DNA from: Erwinia typographi
GTDB lineage: Bacteria > Pseudomonadota > Gammaproteobacteria > Enterobacterales > Enterobacteriaceae
NCBI RefSeq assembly: GCF_000773975.1
Contig: NZ_JRUQ01000019.1
Span: 1 to 64,000, forward strand
Length of the DNA: 64,000 bases
Direction of reading: 5' to 3'
The notes below the pieces were generated by a model. It was not told the DNA's origin and did no database searches. It was given only the letters and a program-made list of their open reading frames with translations. The translations under genes and the position numbers were made by a program. Shown here in pieces: positions 46,037 through 54,764 of this stretch. The first letter of the stretch is position 1. Each line of letters begins with the position of its first letter.

Positions 46037-46981
46037 ATGAAACTACGTTCAGCGCTGGCCGCGTCACTGGTCGCCACAGGGTTGCTTATCAGCAGCTGCC
46101 AGGCGGTTTTAGCCACGGAGCAAGAAAACACCCTGCGTATTGAGCACGCCCAGGGAACCACTCAGGTGCCGCTCAACCCGAAAAAGGTGATTATTCTCAA
46201 CCCGGCAACGCTGGATAACGCCGACGCGCTGGATATTCCGGTGGCTGGCGCACCGAAAAACAGCGCCCATCTGCCCGCGTTCCTCGCGAAGTATCAGGGT
46301 GAAGGTTATCTGAATGCCGGAACGCTGTTCGAACCTGATTATGAAGCGCTGGTAAACGCTAAGCCGGATGTGATCCTGGCTGGCGGACGCGCGCACGATG
46401 CCTATGACAAACTGAGCGAGATCGCCCCGACGCTGGCCCTGGACGTGGACCCGCAAAACTTTGTCGCCAGTCTGACCCAGCGCATCGAACAGCTCGCCGC
46501 CCTGTTTGATAAACAGCAGCAGGCGAAAACGCTGCTGACCGCCTTCAATGCGAAAATCGCCGATATCAAGGCTAAATCCGCCAATACCGGCACGGCACTG
46601 GTGATAATGATCAACGGCGGCAAGATGGCGGCCTACACGCCAGGCTCCCGCTTCGGCTTCATCTACGACGTGCTGGGCTTTAAGCCAGCCGCCAGCTTTA
46701 AGCAAACGGGCCGTCATGGCAACGTCGTCTCCTCCGAATTTATTCTGCAATCCAACCCTGAATGGCTGTTTGTGCTGGATCGGGACAACGCCATCGGACG
46801 TAAAGAGGGGCAATCTGCCCAGCAGGTTTTGGATAACCCACTGATACGCAAGAGCAAAGCCTGGAAAAATCAGCACGTAGTCTATCTTGATTCCTCCTCG
46901 CTTTACATCGCCGGGGGGCTGCAAAGCTACAGCCGACTGATGGATACCGTCAGCGCCGCTCTGGACAAAGCAGCACAGTAA
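46037..46981 (+). CDS. Siderophore ABC transporter substrate-binding protein
   Basis: A 314-residue periplasmic binding protein (class III, FatB/CeuE/YclQ-like). The ATG at 46037 is preceded by AGGAGAG. The signal peptide ends in ISSC (a possible lipobox at residues 17–20) or, less likely, after VLA. Fold marks are KKVIILNPATLDNADALDI, EPDYEALVNAKPDVILAGGR and the C-terminal SSLYIAGGLQSYSRLMD. It captures a ferric siderophore, perhaps of catecholate type as in its relatives. The first gene of a four-gene ABC operon. Confidence 0.9.
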   Translation: MKLRSALAASLVATGLLISSCQAVLATEQENTLRIEHAQGTTQVPLNPKKVIILNPATLDNADALDIPVAGAPKNSAHLPAFLAKYQGEGYLNAGTLFEPDYEALVNAKPDVILAGGRAHDAYDKLSEIAPTLALDVDPQNFVASLTQRIEQLAALFDKQQQAKTLLTAFNAKIADIKAKSANTGTALVIMINGGKMAAYTPGSRFGFIYDVLGFKPAASFKQTGRHGNVVSSEFILQSNPEWLFVLDRDNAIGRKEGQSAQQVLDNPLIRKSKAWKNQHVVYLDSSSLYIAGGLQSYSRLMDTVSAALDKAAQ

Positions 46982-46989
46982 TTTTCCTG

Positions 46990-47949
46990 ATGAAAAGCTT
47001 TCCCTTACTTGCTGGCCTGGCGACGTTGCTGGGGCTGATGGCATGGAGCCTGCTCGTCGGCGCGGGACAGATGAGCTGGCCCGGTGTCCTGACCGACGCA
47101 GAGATGCGCGATATCTTGCTAATCAGCCGCGTGCCGCGAACGCTGGCGCTGCTGCTGGCCGGTAGCGCGATGAGCGTCGCCGGTCTGATCATGCAGATGC
47201 TGACGCAAAACCGCTTTGTTGAACCCTCGCTGGCCGGCACCACCCAGTCAGCCAGCCTCGGCGTGCTGTTGGTGATGATCGTCAATCCCGGAGCTTCCGT
47301 GCTGCTGAAAATGGTCATCGCCGTGCTCTTTGCCCTCGGCGGCACGGCGCTGTTTATGGCGCTGTTGCAGCGTATGAGGATCAAATCGCCGCTGATGGTA
47401 CCGCTGACCGGCATCATGCTCGGCGCCATTTTCAGCGCGGTCACCACCTTTCTGGCGATGGAGTTTGAGCTGCTTCAGTCGCTGGGCGGCTGGGAGTCGG
47501 GCGACTTCTCCGGCGTGTTGCAGGGGCGCTATGAGCTGCTGTGGACGGTCGGCGCGCTGACGCTGCTGGCGATGCTGATTGCCGATCGCTTTACCGTTGC
47601 GGGCATGGGGCGCGAATTCTCGGTAAATGTCGGTCTGAACTACCCGCGCATTCTGCTCAGCGGGATGGTGATTATCTCGGCAATCAGCGGCGTGGTGGTG
47701 GTGGTCATTGGCGTGCTGCCGTTTCTGGGGCTGATCGTGCCCAATATTGTCAGCCTGGCGATGGGGGATAACCTGCGGCGAACCATCCCGTGGGTGGCGC
47801 TGTGCGGCGGCGCGCTGGTGCTGTTTTGCGACATCATCGGTCGCCTTATCGTCTGGCCGTTTGAGCTGCCGGTCAGCGCGATCCTCGGCGTCTTCGGCGC
47901 GCTGGTGTTTCTACTGCTGCTGCTGAGGAAACCAAAACATGCAGGCTAG
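46990..47949 (+). CDS. Siderophore ABC transporter permease (FecCD family) 1
   Basis: A 319-residue permease with about nine to ten helices. It has RVPRTLALLLAGSAMSVAGLIMQMLTQN-type BtuC/FecD signatures and the GVLPFLGLIVPNIV helix near the C-terminal third. It corresponds to the FatD/CeuB/YclN position. It starts eight bases after the binding-protein gene and overlaps the next permease by 11 bases. Confidence 0.93.
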   Translation: MKSFPLLAGLATLLGLMAWSLLVGAGQMSWPGVLTDAEMRDILLISRVPRTLALLLAGSAMSVAGLIMQMLTQNRFVEPSLAGTTQSASLGVLLVMIVNPGASVLLKMVIAVLFALGGTALFMALLQRMRIKSPLMVPLTGIMLGAIFSAVTTFLAMEFELLQSLGGWESGDFSGVLQGRYELLWTVGALTLLAMLIADRFTVAGMGREFSVNVGLNYPRILLSGMVIISAISGVVVVVIGVLPFLGLIVPNIVSLAMGDNLRRTIPWVALCGGALVLFCDIIGRLIVWPFELPVSAILGVFGALVFLLLLLRKPKHAG

Positions 47950-48943
47950 TTCTTCCTCAAGCGAAGCACTGTCGGCAGGCATGCGTCGCCGCGACTCCAC
48001 GCCAGTTCGCCGCCTGTGGCTGCTGGCCGCGCTGGCGCTGGCCGCAATTGTGCTGTTTATGACGATCAATCTGAGCGGCAACCTGCGCTATATTCTTGTT
48101 CACCGTGGGCTGATCCTCGCCACCATGCTGCTGGTGGCCTTCGCCTCTGGCGTCGCCACGCTGCTGTTTCAGACGGTAACCAATAACCGTATCCTGACGC
48201 CATCGATCATGGGGCTGGAAGCGCTGTTTATCCTGATCCAGACCGCAACGATCTTTTTCATTGATGCGGAGGGTTTCCGTTCGCTGGGCGTCATCGGCAA
48301 ATTTCTGGGTGAATCGCTGCTGCTGCTGATTTTTTCGCTCGCTCTGTACCGCTGGCTGCTGACCGGTCTGGGTCTGGATCTGCATAAAGTCCTGCTGATT
48401 GGGCTGGTCTTTGGCACACTGTTCCGCAGCCTGTCTGGCCTGCTGCAACGCCTGCTTGCGCCCGGAGAGTTCGCCGTTCTGCAGGGCCGGGTTTTTGCTA
48501 CCTTCACTCGCGCGCCACCGGAGATCATTGCCCTGGCGTCAGTCATTGTTCTGCCGATCGCCCTCGCCGTCTGGCGGCTGCGCTACGAGCTGGATGTGCT
48601 GGCCCTTGGCCGTAGCGCGGCGCTTAACCTCGGCGTGCCTTATCAGCAAAAGACCCTCACCCTGCTACTGCTGGTCTCGCTGCTGGTAGCGATCTCCACC
48701 GCGCTTGTCGGGCCACTGACCTTTCTCGGGCTGCTGATCGCCAACCTCACCTATCAGATTATTGGCTCGCACCGCCATCAGTATCTCCTTCCCGGCGTGT
48801 TCCTCACCGGGACCATTGCGCTGGTAGGCGGACAGCTGGTGCTGGAGCGGATGCTGAATATGGCGGGAACGCTGTCGGTAGTGATTGAATTCGCCGGTGG
48901 GGCACTGTTTCTTTACCTGTTGATCAAAAAGGCGGCGTTATGA
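47939..48943 (+). CDS. Siderophore ABC transporter permease (FecCD family) 2
   Basis: A 334-residue second permease, of FatC/CeuC/YclO type. A polar N-terminus of about 25 residues is followed by helices including LILATMLLVAFASGVATLLFQT, TNNRILTPSIMGLEALF and GPLTFLGLLIANLTYQI. It pairs with the preceding permease as a heterodimer. It overlaps the ATPase gene by ATGA. Confidence 0.93.
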   Translation: MQASSSSSEALSAGMRRRDSTPVRRLWLLAALALAAIVLFMTINLSGNLRYILVHRGLILATMLLVAFASGVATLLFQTVTNNRILTPSIMGLEALFILIQTATIFFIDAEGFRSLGVIGKFLGESLLLLIFSLALYRWLLTGLGLDLHKVLLIGLVFGTLFRSLSGLLQRLLAPGEFAVLQGRVFATFTRAPPEIIALASVIVLPIALAVWRLRYELDVLALGRSAALNLGVPYQQKTLTLLLLVSLLVAISTALVGPLTFLGLLIANLTYQIIGSHRHQYLLPGVFLTGTIALVGGQLVLERMLNMAGTLSVVIEFAGGALFLYLLIKKAAL

Positions 48944-49704
48944 TTGAAATAAACGGCGTTGTAAAAAAATACCAGCAAACCACCGTGCTGGATCGCATAT
49001 GCGAGACGCTTCCTGAGGGCGGTCTGACCTCGATTATTGGCGCCAACGGCGCAGGGAAATCAACGCTACTTTCGGTGATAAGCCGCCTGCTGACGCCCGA
49101 TGCGGGCAGCGTCTCCATTAACGGGCTGGACGTGGCGAACACGCCGGGTAAACGTCTGGCTACGGAGCTTTCCATTCTCCGCCAGGAGAATCACCTCACC
49201 AGCCGCCTGACGGTTTACGATCTGGTAGGCTTTGGACGCTATCCGTGGTCACAGGGTCGCCTGACGGAAGACGATCGCCAGCATATTGAGCGGGCGCTGA
49301 CCTTTCTCGAACTCGTGCCGTTGAAAGATCGCTACCTTGACGAGCTGTCCGGCGGCCAGCGCCAGCGGGCCTATGTAGCGATGGTGCTCTGCCAGGACAC
49401 GAAATATGTGCTGCTTGATGAGCCGTTAAACAACCTCGATATCAAACACAGCGTAGCGATGATGAAGCAGCTACGGCGGGCGGCCGATGAGCTGAAAAAA
49501 ACCATCGTGCTGGTGATCCACGACATTAACTTCGCCTCCGCCTGGTCCGACCATATTATCGCGATGAAAGCAGGCAAAATCTGCTATCGCGGGGTGCCTG
49601 AAGAGATCATGACCGCTGAGGTAATTGGCGACATTTTTGACACCGAAGTGAGTATTGAGCAGGTCAACAATCAGCGTATAGCGGTTTACTATCGTCAGGA
49701 GTAA
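48940..49704 (+). CDS. Siderophore ABC transporter ATPase
   Basis: A 254-residue ATPase with Walker A GANGAGKST, Q-loop ILRQENHL, signature LSGGQRQRAY, Walker B YVLLDEPLNNLD and switch His in LVIHDINFA. It completes the four-part siderophore importer. Its stop is about 50 bases from the convergent hydrolase gene, with a stem-loop between. Confidence 0.95.
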   Translation: MIEINGVVKKYQQTTVLDRICETLPEGGLTSIIGANGAGKSTLLSVISRLLTPDAGSVSINGLDVANTPGKRLATELSILRQENHLTSRLTVYDLVGFGRYPWSQGRLTEDDRQHIERALTFLELVPLKDRYLDELSGGQRQRAYVAMVLCQDTKYVLLDEPLNNLDIKHSVAMMKQLRRAADELKKTIVLVIHDINFASAWSDHIIAMKAGKICYRGVPEEIMTAEVIGDIFDTEVSIEQVNNQRIAVYYRQE

Positions 49705-49711
49705 GGGTGTG

Positions 49712-49733
49712 GCCGGAGAAAGGGCTCTCCGGC
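49712..49733. terminator. Stem-loop between siderophore operon and hydrolase gene
   Basis: GCCGGAGA (49712–49719)/TCTCCGGC (49726–49733) around AAGGGC, a perfect eight-base stem between convergent genes and without a T-run. Confidence 0.55.
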
Positions 49734-49756
49734 ACCGAAGTGCCGGAGACGTGGGC

Positions 49757-50653
49757 TTAGCGGCGGGCATCCAGCCAGACAGCGTAGGCTTTATCCCAGA
49801 TAGCGGCTGGCGACCCGGCCTTCCCGAGGCCAAAGCCGTGGCCGCCACGGATGATATTGATCTGCTCAACCGGCACGCCCATTCGGCGGCAGGTATCGTG
49901 CATGATCACCGTATTATGCGGGTTGGAGACCAGGTCATCCTCTGCCTGCGCCAGAAACGTCGGTGGAAACTTGCGGGTGACGTAGTTTTCTACCGACCAG
50001 TTAGCCTCTTCATTTCGCGAGGCGTTTTTTCCTACCAGTTGCAGATGCGTAGTGGTGTGGGTATAAGGCGGTTCCAGGGTGATAACCGGATAAATTAGCC
50101 CGACGCTGTCGACCACTGGCACCACGTTATCGAGCGCGTCCTGCGGTTGGTAGGTTTGAAAGTCAGGGCGTGCGGCAGCCATGCCAAACAGATGCCCGCC
50201 GGCCGAGAAGCCGAGCAGATGCACCTTTCTTTCCATCGAACGCACCAGGCGGATCGCCCGCTGGGCATCCTGCAACGGCGCAAGGCTGCCAGCCTGCCAC
50301 TTTTCACGAGGTAAACGGTAGCTCAGTACATAGGCCGTATAGCCCTGGGCATTCAGCCAGTGCGCAACGGGCCAGGCTTCCCCGCCCATGCCAATCCAGC
50401 GATAGCCGCCGCCTGCGGCAATCAGCACCGCCGATCCGTTCGGGTTTTCCGGTTGAAAGCGCTGGATCGCCGGGCTGACAATATTGGACCACGAGCCGTT
50501 GGCAGAAACGTGAAGGTTCCCGCTTGGGCCGCCGCCGCCCGGCGGATCGTCCTGCCAGAGCGGAATAATATCTTCTCTGGCAAATAGCTTCCCGGTGGTC
50601 ATCGCAAGTAAAGTAGCGCCGGTTCCTAAAATAAACCGACGACGACTAATCAT
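49757..50653 (-). CDS. Exported alpha/beta hydrolase
   Basis: A 298-residue protein with a twin-arginine-like signal (SRRRFILGTGATLLAM at 3–18). The mature hydrolase fold has the nucleophile elbow GFSAGGH (Ser about 154), an acidic residue in QAEDDLV (about 242) and His in GGHGFGLG (about 275), and the oxyanion segment LIAAGGGYRW. It resembles acetyl xylan esterase/BD-FAE-type esterases that act on plant polysaccharide side chains. A periplasmic esterase is likely; the substrate is unknown. Confidence 0.82.
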   Translation of the reverse strand: MISRRRFILGTGATLLAMTTGKLFAREDIIPLWQDDPPGGGGPSGNLHVSANGSWSNIVSPAIQRFQPENPNGSAVLIAAGGGYRWIGMGGEAWPVAHWLNAQGYTAYVLSYRLPREKWQAGSLAPLQDAQRAIRLVRSMERKVHLLGFSAGGHLFGMAAARPDFQTYQPQDALDNVVPVVDSVGLIYPVITLEPPYTHTTTHLQLVGKNASRNEEANWSVENYVTRKFPPTFLAQAEDDLVSNPHNTVIMHDTCRRMGVPVEQINIIRGGHGFGLGKAGSPAAIWDKAYAVWLDARR

Positions 50654-50929
50654 CTGGCATTTCTATCCTCAGTTATTACGGGGAGTCGCCTGGTGCTGCC
50701 CTTGCAGCACGCCCTTAAAATCATGCAATGAAGATGCCAGAAGTTATTCGCGGAATAACCGCAGTTCATCGGGATTTCAGGGAATATCGCCGGTCATAAT
50801 TATTTTTATCGGCATGAGGCAAGCGCTCTTCACCGCTTTTTATGCGATCTGCCCCGGTTGATGCAAGCGAAATCGTCATCAGCGTGAAAAAAGAGCGGGA
50901 TCTGCCCGGAAACCCGGGCAGAGAGGGGA

Positions 50930-51436
50930 TCAGTGGCTGCTGGCTTTCTCTTTGCGCGACATGCTGTCCAGGTAGCCCATCACGAAAGCCGAGAGAACAA
51001 AAGTCAGGTGAATAATGACGTACCACTGGAGTTTATTATCAGGAATGTTTTTAGCATCCATAAACACCCGCAGCAGGTGAATTGAAGAAATTGCGACAAT
51101 CGAGGCGGCCACTTTATTTTTCAGTGAGCCGGAATCCATTTTTCCCAGCCAGCTGAGTTTTTCTTTGTGGTCCGCAATATCCAGCTTAGAGACAAAGTTT
51201 TCGTAGCCGGAAAGCATCACCATCACCAGCAGGCCGCCCACCAGCGTCAGGTCAATCATTGACAGCAGCACCAGCACCAGATCGTTCTCAGCGATTGCCA
51301 GCACGTCTGGCAACAGGTGAAAAACCTCCTGGAAAAACTTGATCGCCAGCGCCAGCAAGCCCAGTGAAAGCCCGATATAGATCGGCGCCAACAGCCAGCG
51401 CGAAGCATAAATAAGATTTTCAGCGAAACGTTCCAT
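50930..51436 (-). CDS. yqhA: YqhA-family membrane protein (TIGR00645)
   Basis: A 168-residue integral membrane protein with three to four helices, starting [20 protein letters not shown] at 51436. The motifs [27 protein letters not shown] and [19 protein letters not shown] are the hallmark of the UPF0114 family. E. coli YqhA is nearly the same length. Function unknown. The last residues are charged and cytoplasmic. Confidence 0.92.
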   Translation of the reverse strand: MERFAENLIYASRWLLAPIYIGLSLGLLALAIKFFQEVFHLLPDVLAIAENDLVLVLLSMIDLTLVGGLLVMVMLSGYENFVSKLDIADHKEKLSWLGKMDSGSLKNKVAASIVAISSIHLLRVFMDAKNIPDNKLQWYVIIHLTFVLSAFVMGYLDSMSRKEKASSH

Positions 51437-51553
51437 AGCATCCCGTAAGCAAATAAACACGGGCGCCATTATAGCCCAGGAAATGTTAAATTTTGCAGCC
51501 TGAGCGCGCTGTGGGGCGGAATTTAACGGATTTTACGCAGTGTCGCGGCCAAT

Positions 51554-51808
51554 TTACCTTATCCGGCTGGAGAAGCCCCCGCCACCCAGCGATCCCACCT
51601 CGTCAGCCTGCCTCATCACGCGCTGTACCTGGCGCTCATAGCCGTACGGAACCTGGCTAAGCCAGTGGCCGGACCGCGCCTCGCTGGCGCAGCTGCCGGG
51701 ATCGCACTGAAGGGTAACCACGCCAATGGGCGCGTGCTGACCCAGCGTTGCGGCAAAAGCGGGGCCGCTCATCACCAGGGTGATGAGCAACAGCGTATAT
51801 TTTTTCAT
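51554..51808 (-). CDS. Small exported protein of unknown function
   Basis: An 84-residue protein with a signal peptide ending at AFAA (about residue 20). The mature 64 residues contain two cysteines close together (QCDPGSC), an aromatic patch (HWLSQVPYGYER) and a Gly/Arg-rich end. I do not recognise the family. The ATG follows a weak CAGG. It lies just downstream of the AraC-type regulator gene on the same strand and may be co-transcribed with it. Confidence 0.6.
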   Translation of the reverse strand: MKKYTLLLITLVMSGPAFAATLGQHAPIGVVTLQCDPGSCASEARSGHWLSQVPYGYERQVQRVMRQADEVGSLGGGGFSSRIR

Positions 51809-51859
51809 GATGGCCTGTCGCGGAATTTAGGGGTAAAAAGGCTGTCCGGCTACGCTGAC

Positions 51860-52192
51860 TCAGCAGAATTCACGATGCTGATTGCGATAGTCTCTGGGCG
51901 TGACGTTAAAATGTTTTTTAAACACTCGCTGAAAACACTGCTGGGAAGAGAAGCCCAAATCCATTGAAATGGTCATGATGGTTTTGTGCGAGCTGACCAG
52001 GCTTTTCGCAGCCTGATCCAGGCGACGGCAGCGAATAAACGTCCCCAACGTCATGCCTTTCTTCTCTTTGAATGCCCGTTGCAGGTGCCATTTTGAATAG
52101 CCAGAGCGGGCAGCTACCGCTTCAATATTTATGCCGTCGTCCAGATGTTCTTCAATCCAGTCGATGATGACGTCTACAATTTCGCCTTTCAC
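51860..52192 (-). CDS. AraC-family regulator, RamA/SoxS-size
   Basis: A 110-residue single-domain AraC protein containing only the two helix-turn-helix motifs (YSKWHLQRAFKEKKGMTLGTFI and DLGFSSQQCFQRVFKKHFNVTPRDYR). The GTG at 52192 has AGGAG seven bases upstream and gives the compact start used by SoxS, RamA and MarA. It could control efflux or stress genes. Closest in feel to RamA/SoxS (YSKWHLQR), but not assigned. Confidence 0.88.
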   Translation of the reverse strand: MKGEIVDVIIDWIEEHLDDGINIEAVAARSGYSKWHLQRAFKEKKGMTLGTFIRCRRLDQAAKSLVSSHKTIMTISMDLGFSSQQCFQRVFKKHFNVTPRDYRNQHREFC

Positions 52193-52408
52193 TTGCTTTC
52201 TCCTGATCTGCACGGGCCAGACGACACCGGTGCTTTCTGCGCGATGAAATTATAATAAGTTTATGATTTTATGGGAGATAAAGGCGATATGGAAAAAATA
52301 ATGCAACATATCAAATATTGACGGGGTGAATGTTATAAAGAAGTATAAAATAGTTCAAATAGATATTTTAAATCTTCATTTATAGACATTCTCTATAAGG
52401 CAACTTCC

Positions 52409-53308
52409 ATGATGGATCTCAATCTTGTCCGCGTGTTCACCGCCATTTACGAAACGCGCAGCGTCAGCGGCGCGGCGGCGCGGCTGTTCATTACTCAACC
52501 TTCGGCCAGCTATGCGCTAGCCCGCCTGCGACAAGAAACTAACGATGCGCTTTTCAAGCGCAGCCGGGCCGGCATGGAGCCGACGCCAACGGCGGTCCAG
52601 CTCTATAAGGTGTTTAAAAAGTCCCTGACCGGCATTGAAAAAGCGGTGGCGAATACCCGGACCTTTACCCCCGCGACCTCGCGACACAAATTCCGCCTGG
52701 CGCTCTCGGATTTGGGTGAGCTGCTGCTGCTGCCGCGACTCGTCGCCGGGCTGCGGGATGTTGCGCCCGGTATTCAGCTTGAGGTGGTAGCTATCGACGC
52801 TATCAGGCTGAATGAATGGCTGCTCACCGGCAAGATAGATGCGGCCATTTGCAATCGCAACGCCTCGGTGTCTTCCGCGCAGCGTGAGCTGATCCTCTAC
52901 GAACGCTACGTTTGCCTGCTGAACGATCGCCATCCCCGCATCAGCAACAGGCTATCGCTGGAGGAGTATATGCAGGAAAAACATGTCGTTGTGGCGGCAA
53001 CCAGCGGACATCATATTGTTGAAGACCGGCTGAAGGAGTTCGGGCTGGAGCGGGATATCGCGCTGGAAGTGCCGCATTTTGCCGCGCTTGGCGAGCTGAT
53101 TGCCTCCAGCGAACTGCTGGTCACGCTGCCCTCCGCCGCGGCGAAAATCTATCTGAGCCGACGTAATGGCCGCCTGTTTGAGCTCCCTTTCCAGGTCCCC
53201 GATCAGGAAGTGTTTATCTATGCCCATACCGAGATCGGCGATATCTCAGCGAAAACCTGGTTTTACAACTTCCTCAAGGATGCCAGCCCCGCCATGATGG
53301 ACCCCTGA
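52409..53308 (+). CDS. LysR-family regulator
   Basis: A 299-residue LysR protein. The N-terminal helix-turn-helix (LNLVRVFTAIYETRSVSGAAARLFITQPSASYALARLR) is followed by a substrate-binding domain of two lobes (FRLALSDLGELLLLPRLV, IDAAICNRNA). It is of the NodD/SyrM/LeuO-like type. Divergent from the AraC regulator. The start is either ATG of the ATGATG at 52409. No target is evident. Confidence 0.92.
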   Translation: MMDLNLVRVFTAIYETRSVSGAAARLFITQPSASYALARLRQETNDALFKRSRAGMEPTPTAVQLYKVFKKSLTGIEKAVANTRTFTPATSRHKFRLALSDLGELLLLPRLVAGLRDVAPGIQLEVVAIDAIRLNEWLLTGKIDAAICNRNASVSSAQRELILYERYVCLLNDRHPRISNRLSLEEYMQEKHVVVAATSGHHIVEDRLKEFGLERDIALEVPHFAALGELIASSELLVTLPSAAAKIYLSRRNGRLFELPFQVPDQEVFIYAHTEIGDISAKTWFYNFLKDASPAMMDP

Positions 53309-53380
53309 GGGAAAACCACAGATTACAGAGTGAAGTCTGCCGACAGAATCTTCGGCCCAGAGCACATTCCAGCAAAGTTT

Positions 53381-53491
53381 TTACTCCCTCGCGACGTTCA
53401 GTGGCAGGAACGAGGCCAGGGCGGAAATCTGGGCGATTATCGGCGACACCGCGCCAGCTTTAGCGGCCCGTGCGGTGGCGCTATCAGTCAT
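53381..53491 (-). other. Short open frame, possible gene remnant
   Basis: A 36-codon frame (MTDSATARAAKAGAVSPIIA... ending LPLNVARE) with GGAGAAG upstream of its ATG. The composition resembles the N-terminus of a membrane protein cut short. No homologue recognised. Could be a chance frame. Confidence 0.25.
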
Positions 53492-53539
53492 TGATCTTCT
53501 CCGCAAAAACCTTCACCTTAACTCTTCGCTTTCTATCGG

Positions 53540-53555
53540 GTACGGGTTCCCGTAC
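53540..53555. promoter_or_regulatory. Palindrome upstream of GNAT gene
   Basis: GTACGGG-TT-CCCGTAC: seven-base arms around two bases, 24 bases before the acetyltransferase start. A candidate operator; the LysR gene lies nearby, but no direct evidence connects them. Confidence 0.4.
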
Positions 53556-53579
53556 TCGCCGTAATGACGGAGTGCAGCT

Positions 53580-54713
53580 ATGTCGCTTACCCTTCTGACG
53601 CAGTTGGCCGATCTCCCCGCCAGTCAGTGGGATGCCCTGACCCCGGACGATCAGCCTTTTATCAGCCACGCCTTTCTCAGCACGCTGGAAGAGAGCGGCT
53701 GCCTGGGAAAAGGCAGCGGCTGGCAGCCTGAGCATCTACTGTGGATTGAACAGGATGAGGTGCGCGCGGCGCTGCCTGGCTACCGTAAATCCCACTCCAG
53801 GGGAGAATACGTATTTGATCATGCCTGGGCCGACGCCTGCCAACGGGCCGGGCTGCCCTACTATCCAAAATGGCTGGCCGCCGTTCCCTTCAGCCCGGTC
53901 AGCGGCGCACGCCTGCTGGGCGAGGCTGAGGCGGGGAGAAAACTGCTCCAGCAGATACCGGACTTCCTGGAGCAGCGCCAGCTGCACAGCGCCCATATCA
54001 ACTTTGGCAACGCCCACGCCCGGACCCTGCTGGCGGAGCAGCCAGACTGGCTGCCGCGCCTGGGCTGCCAGTATCACTGGCATAATCCGGGCTACCGGGA
54101 TTTTCAGGATTTTCTCGATACGCTGATGTCGCGCAAGCGTAAGCAGATCCGCAAGGAGCGGCAATTGGTTGCCAGCCAGGGCTTTGAATTTGAGTGGCTG
54201 AACGGCGACCAGCTTAGCGAATCCCACTGGGACTTTGTCTACGCCTGCTATGCCAATACCTACGCCGTGCGCGGTCAGCGCCCGTACCTCACCAGATCCT
54301 TTTTTAGCCTGCTGGCGGAGAAAATGCCGCAGGCTATTCGGGTGGTGATAGCCACGCAGAACGGGCTCGCGGCGGCGATGGCCTTTAGCCTGATTGACGG
54401 CACGACGCTGTATGGCCGCTACTGGGGCTGCCTGGAAGAGTTTAACCGCCTGCACTTTGAGACCTGTTTCTATCAGGGAATGGATTATGCGATTGCCCAC
54501 GGGCTTCAGCGGTTTGACGCTGGCGCCCAGGGGGAGCACAAGCTGATCCGCGGTTTTGAGCCAGTAATTACCGAATCCTGGCATTATCTGCGCCACCAGG
54601 GACTGCATGAAGCGGTGGCCGACTTCCTCCAGCAGGAACGCGCCGGGGTAATGGCCTGGGCAGAAGAGGCCAGAGAGGCGCTGCCCTACCGTCGCCAGGG
54701 AGAGGAAGGATAA
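53580..54713 (+). CDS. GNAT/FemAB-like N-acyltransferase
   Basis: A 377-residue protein of the family labelled peptidogalycan biosynthesis protein or DUF482. It shows two GNAT-type folds in tandem, with the conserved N-terminal SHAFLSTLEESGC and the C-terminal FETCFYQGMDYAIAHGLQRFDAGAQGEHKL. FemAB-like enzymes transfer amino acids from tRNA to peptidoglycan precursors; in Gram-negatives the substrate of this family is unproven. Confidence 0.87.
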   Translation: MSLTLLTQLADLPASQWDALTPDDQPFISHAFLSTLEESGCLGKGSGWQPEHLLWIEQDEVRAALPGYRKSHSRGEYVFDHAWADACQRAGLPYYPKWLAAVPFSPVSGARLLGEAEAGRKLLQQIPDFLEQRQLHSAHINFGNAHARTLLAEQPDWLPRLGCQYHWHNPGYRDFQDFLDTLMSRKRKQIRKERQLVASQGFEFEWLNGDQLSESHWDFVYACYANTYAVRGQRPYLTRSFFSLLAEKMPQAIRVVIATQNGLAAAMAFSLIDGTTLYGRYWGCLEEFNRLHFETCFYQGMDYAIAHGLQRFDAGAQGEHKLIRGFEPVITESWHYLRHQGLHEAVADFLQQERAGVMAWAEEAREALPYRRQGEEG

Positions 54714-54730
54714 ATTACGCTTCAGAAGGG

Positions 54731-54758
54731 TACGGCCCTCGGGGAAAACAGGGCCGTA
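54731..54758. terminator. Stem-loop between GNAT and ABC exporter genes
   Basis: TACGGCCCT (54731–54739)/AGGGCCGTA (54750–54758), a perfect nine-base stem with a ten-base loop between convergent genes; no T-run on either side. Confidence 0.6.
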
Positions 54759-54764
54759 GAGCGA

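Noticed and set aside
46109-47044. 311-codon open frame on the minus strand
   Set aside because: Antisense to the siderophore-binding protein gene, which has a clear signal peptide, family motifs and operon context.
53381-53491. 36-codon frame as a real small protein
   Set aside because: The ribosome site is weak and no homologue is recognised; listed only as a possible remnant at low confidence.
53736-54608. 290-codon open frame on the minus strand
   Set aside because: Antisense shadow of the GNAT/FemAB-like gene; no start signal or family features.
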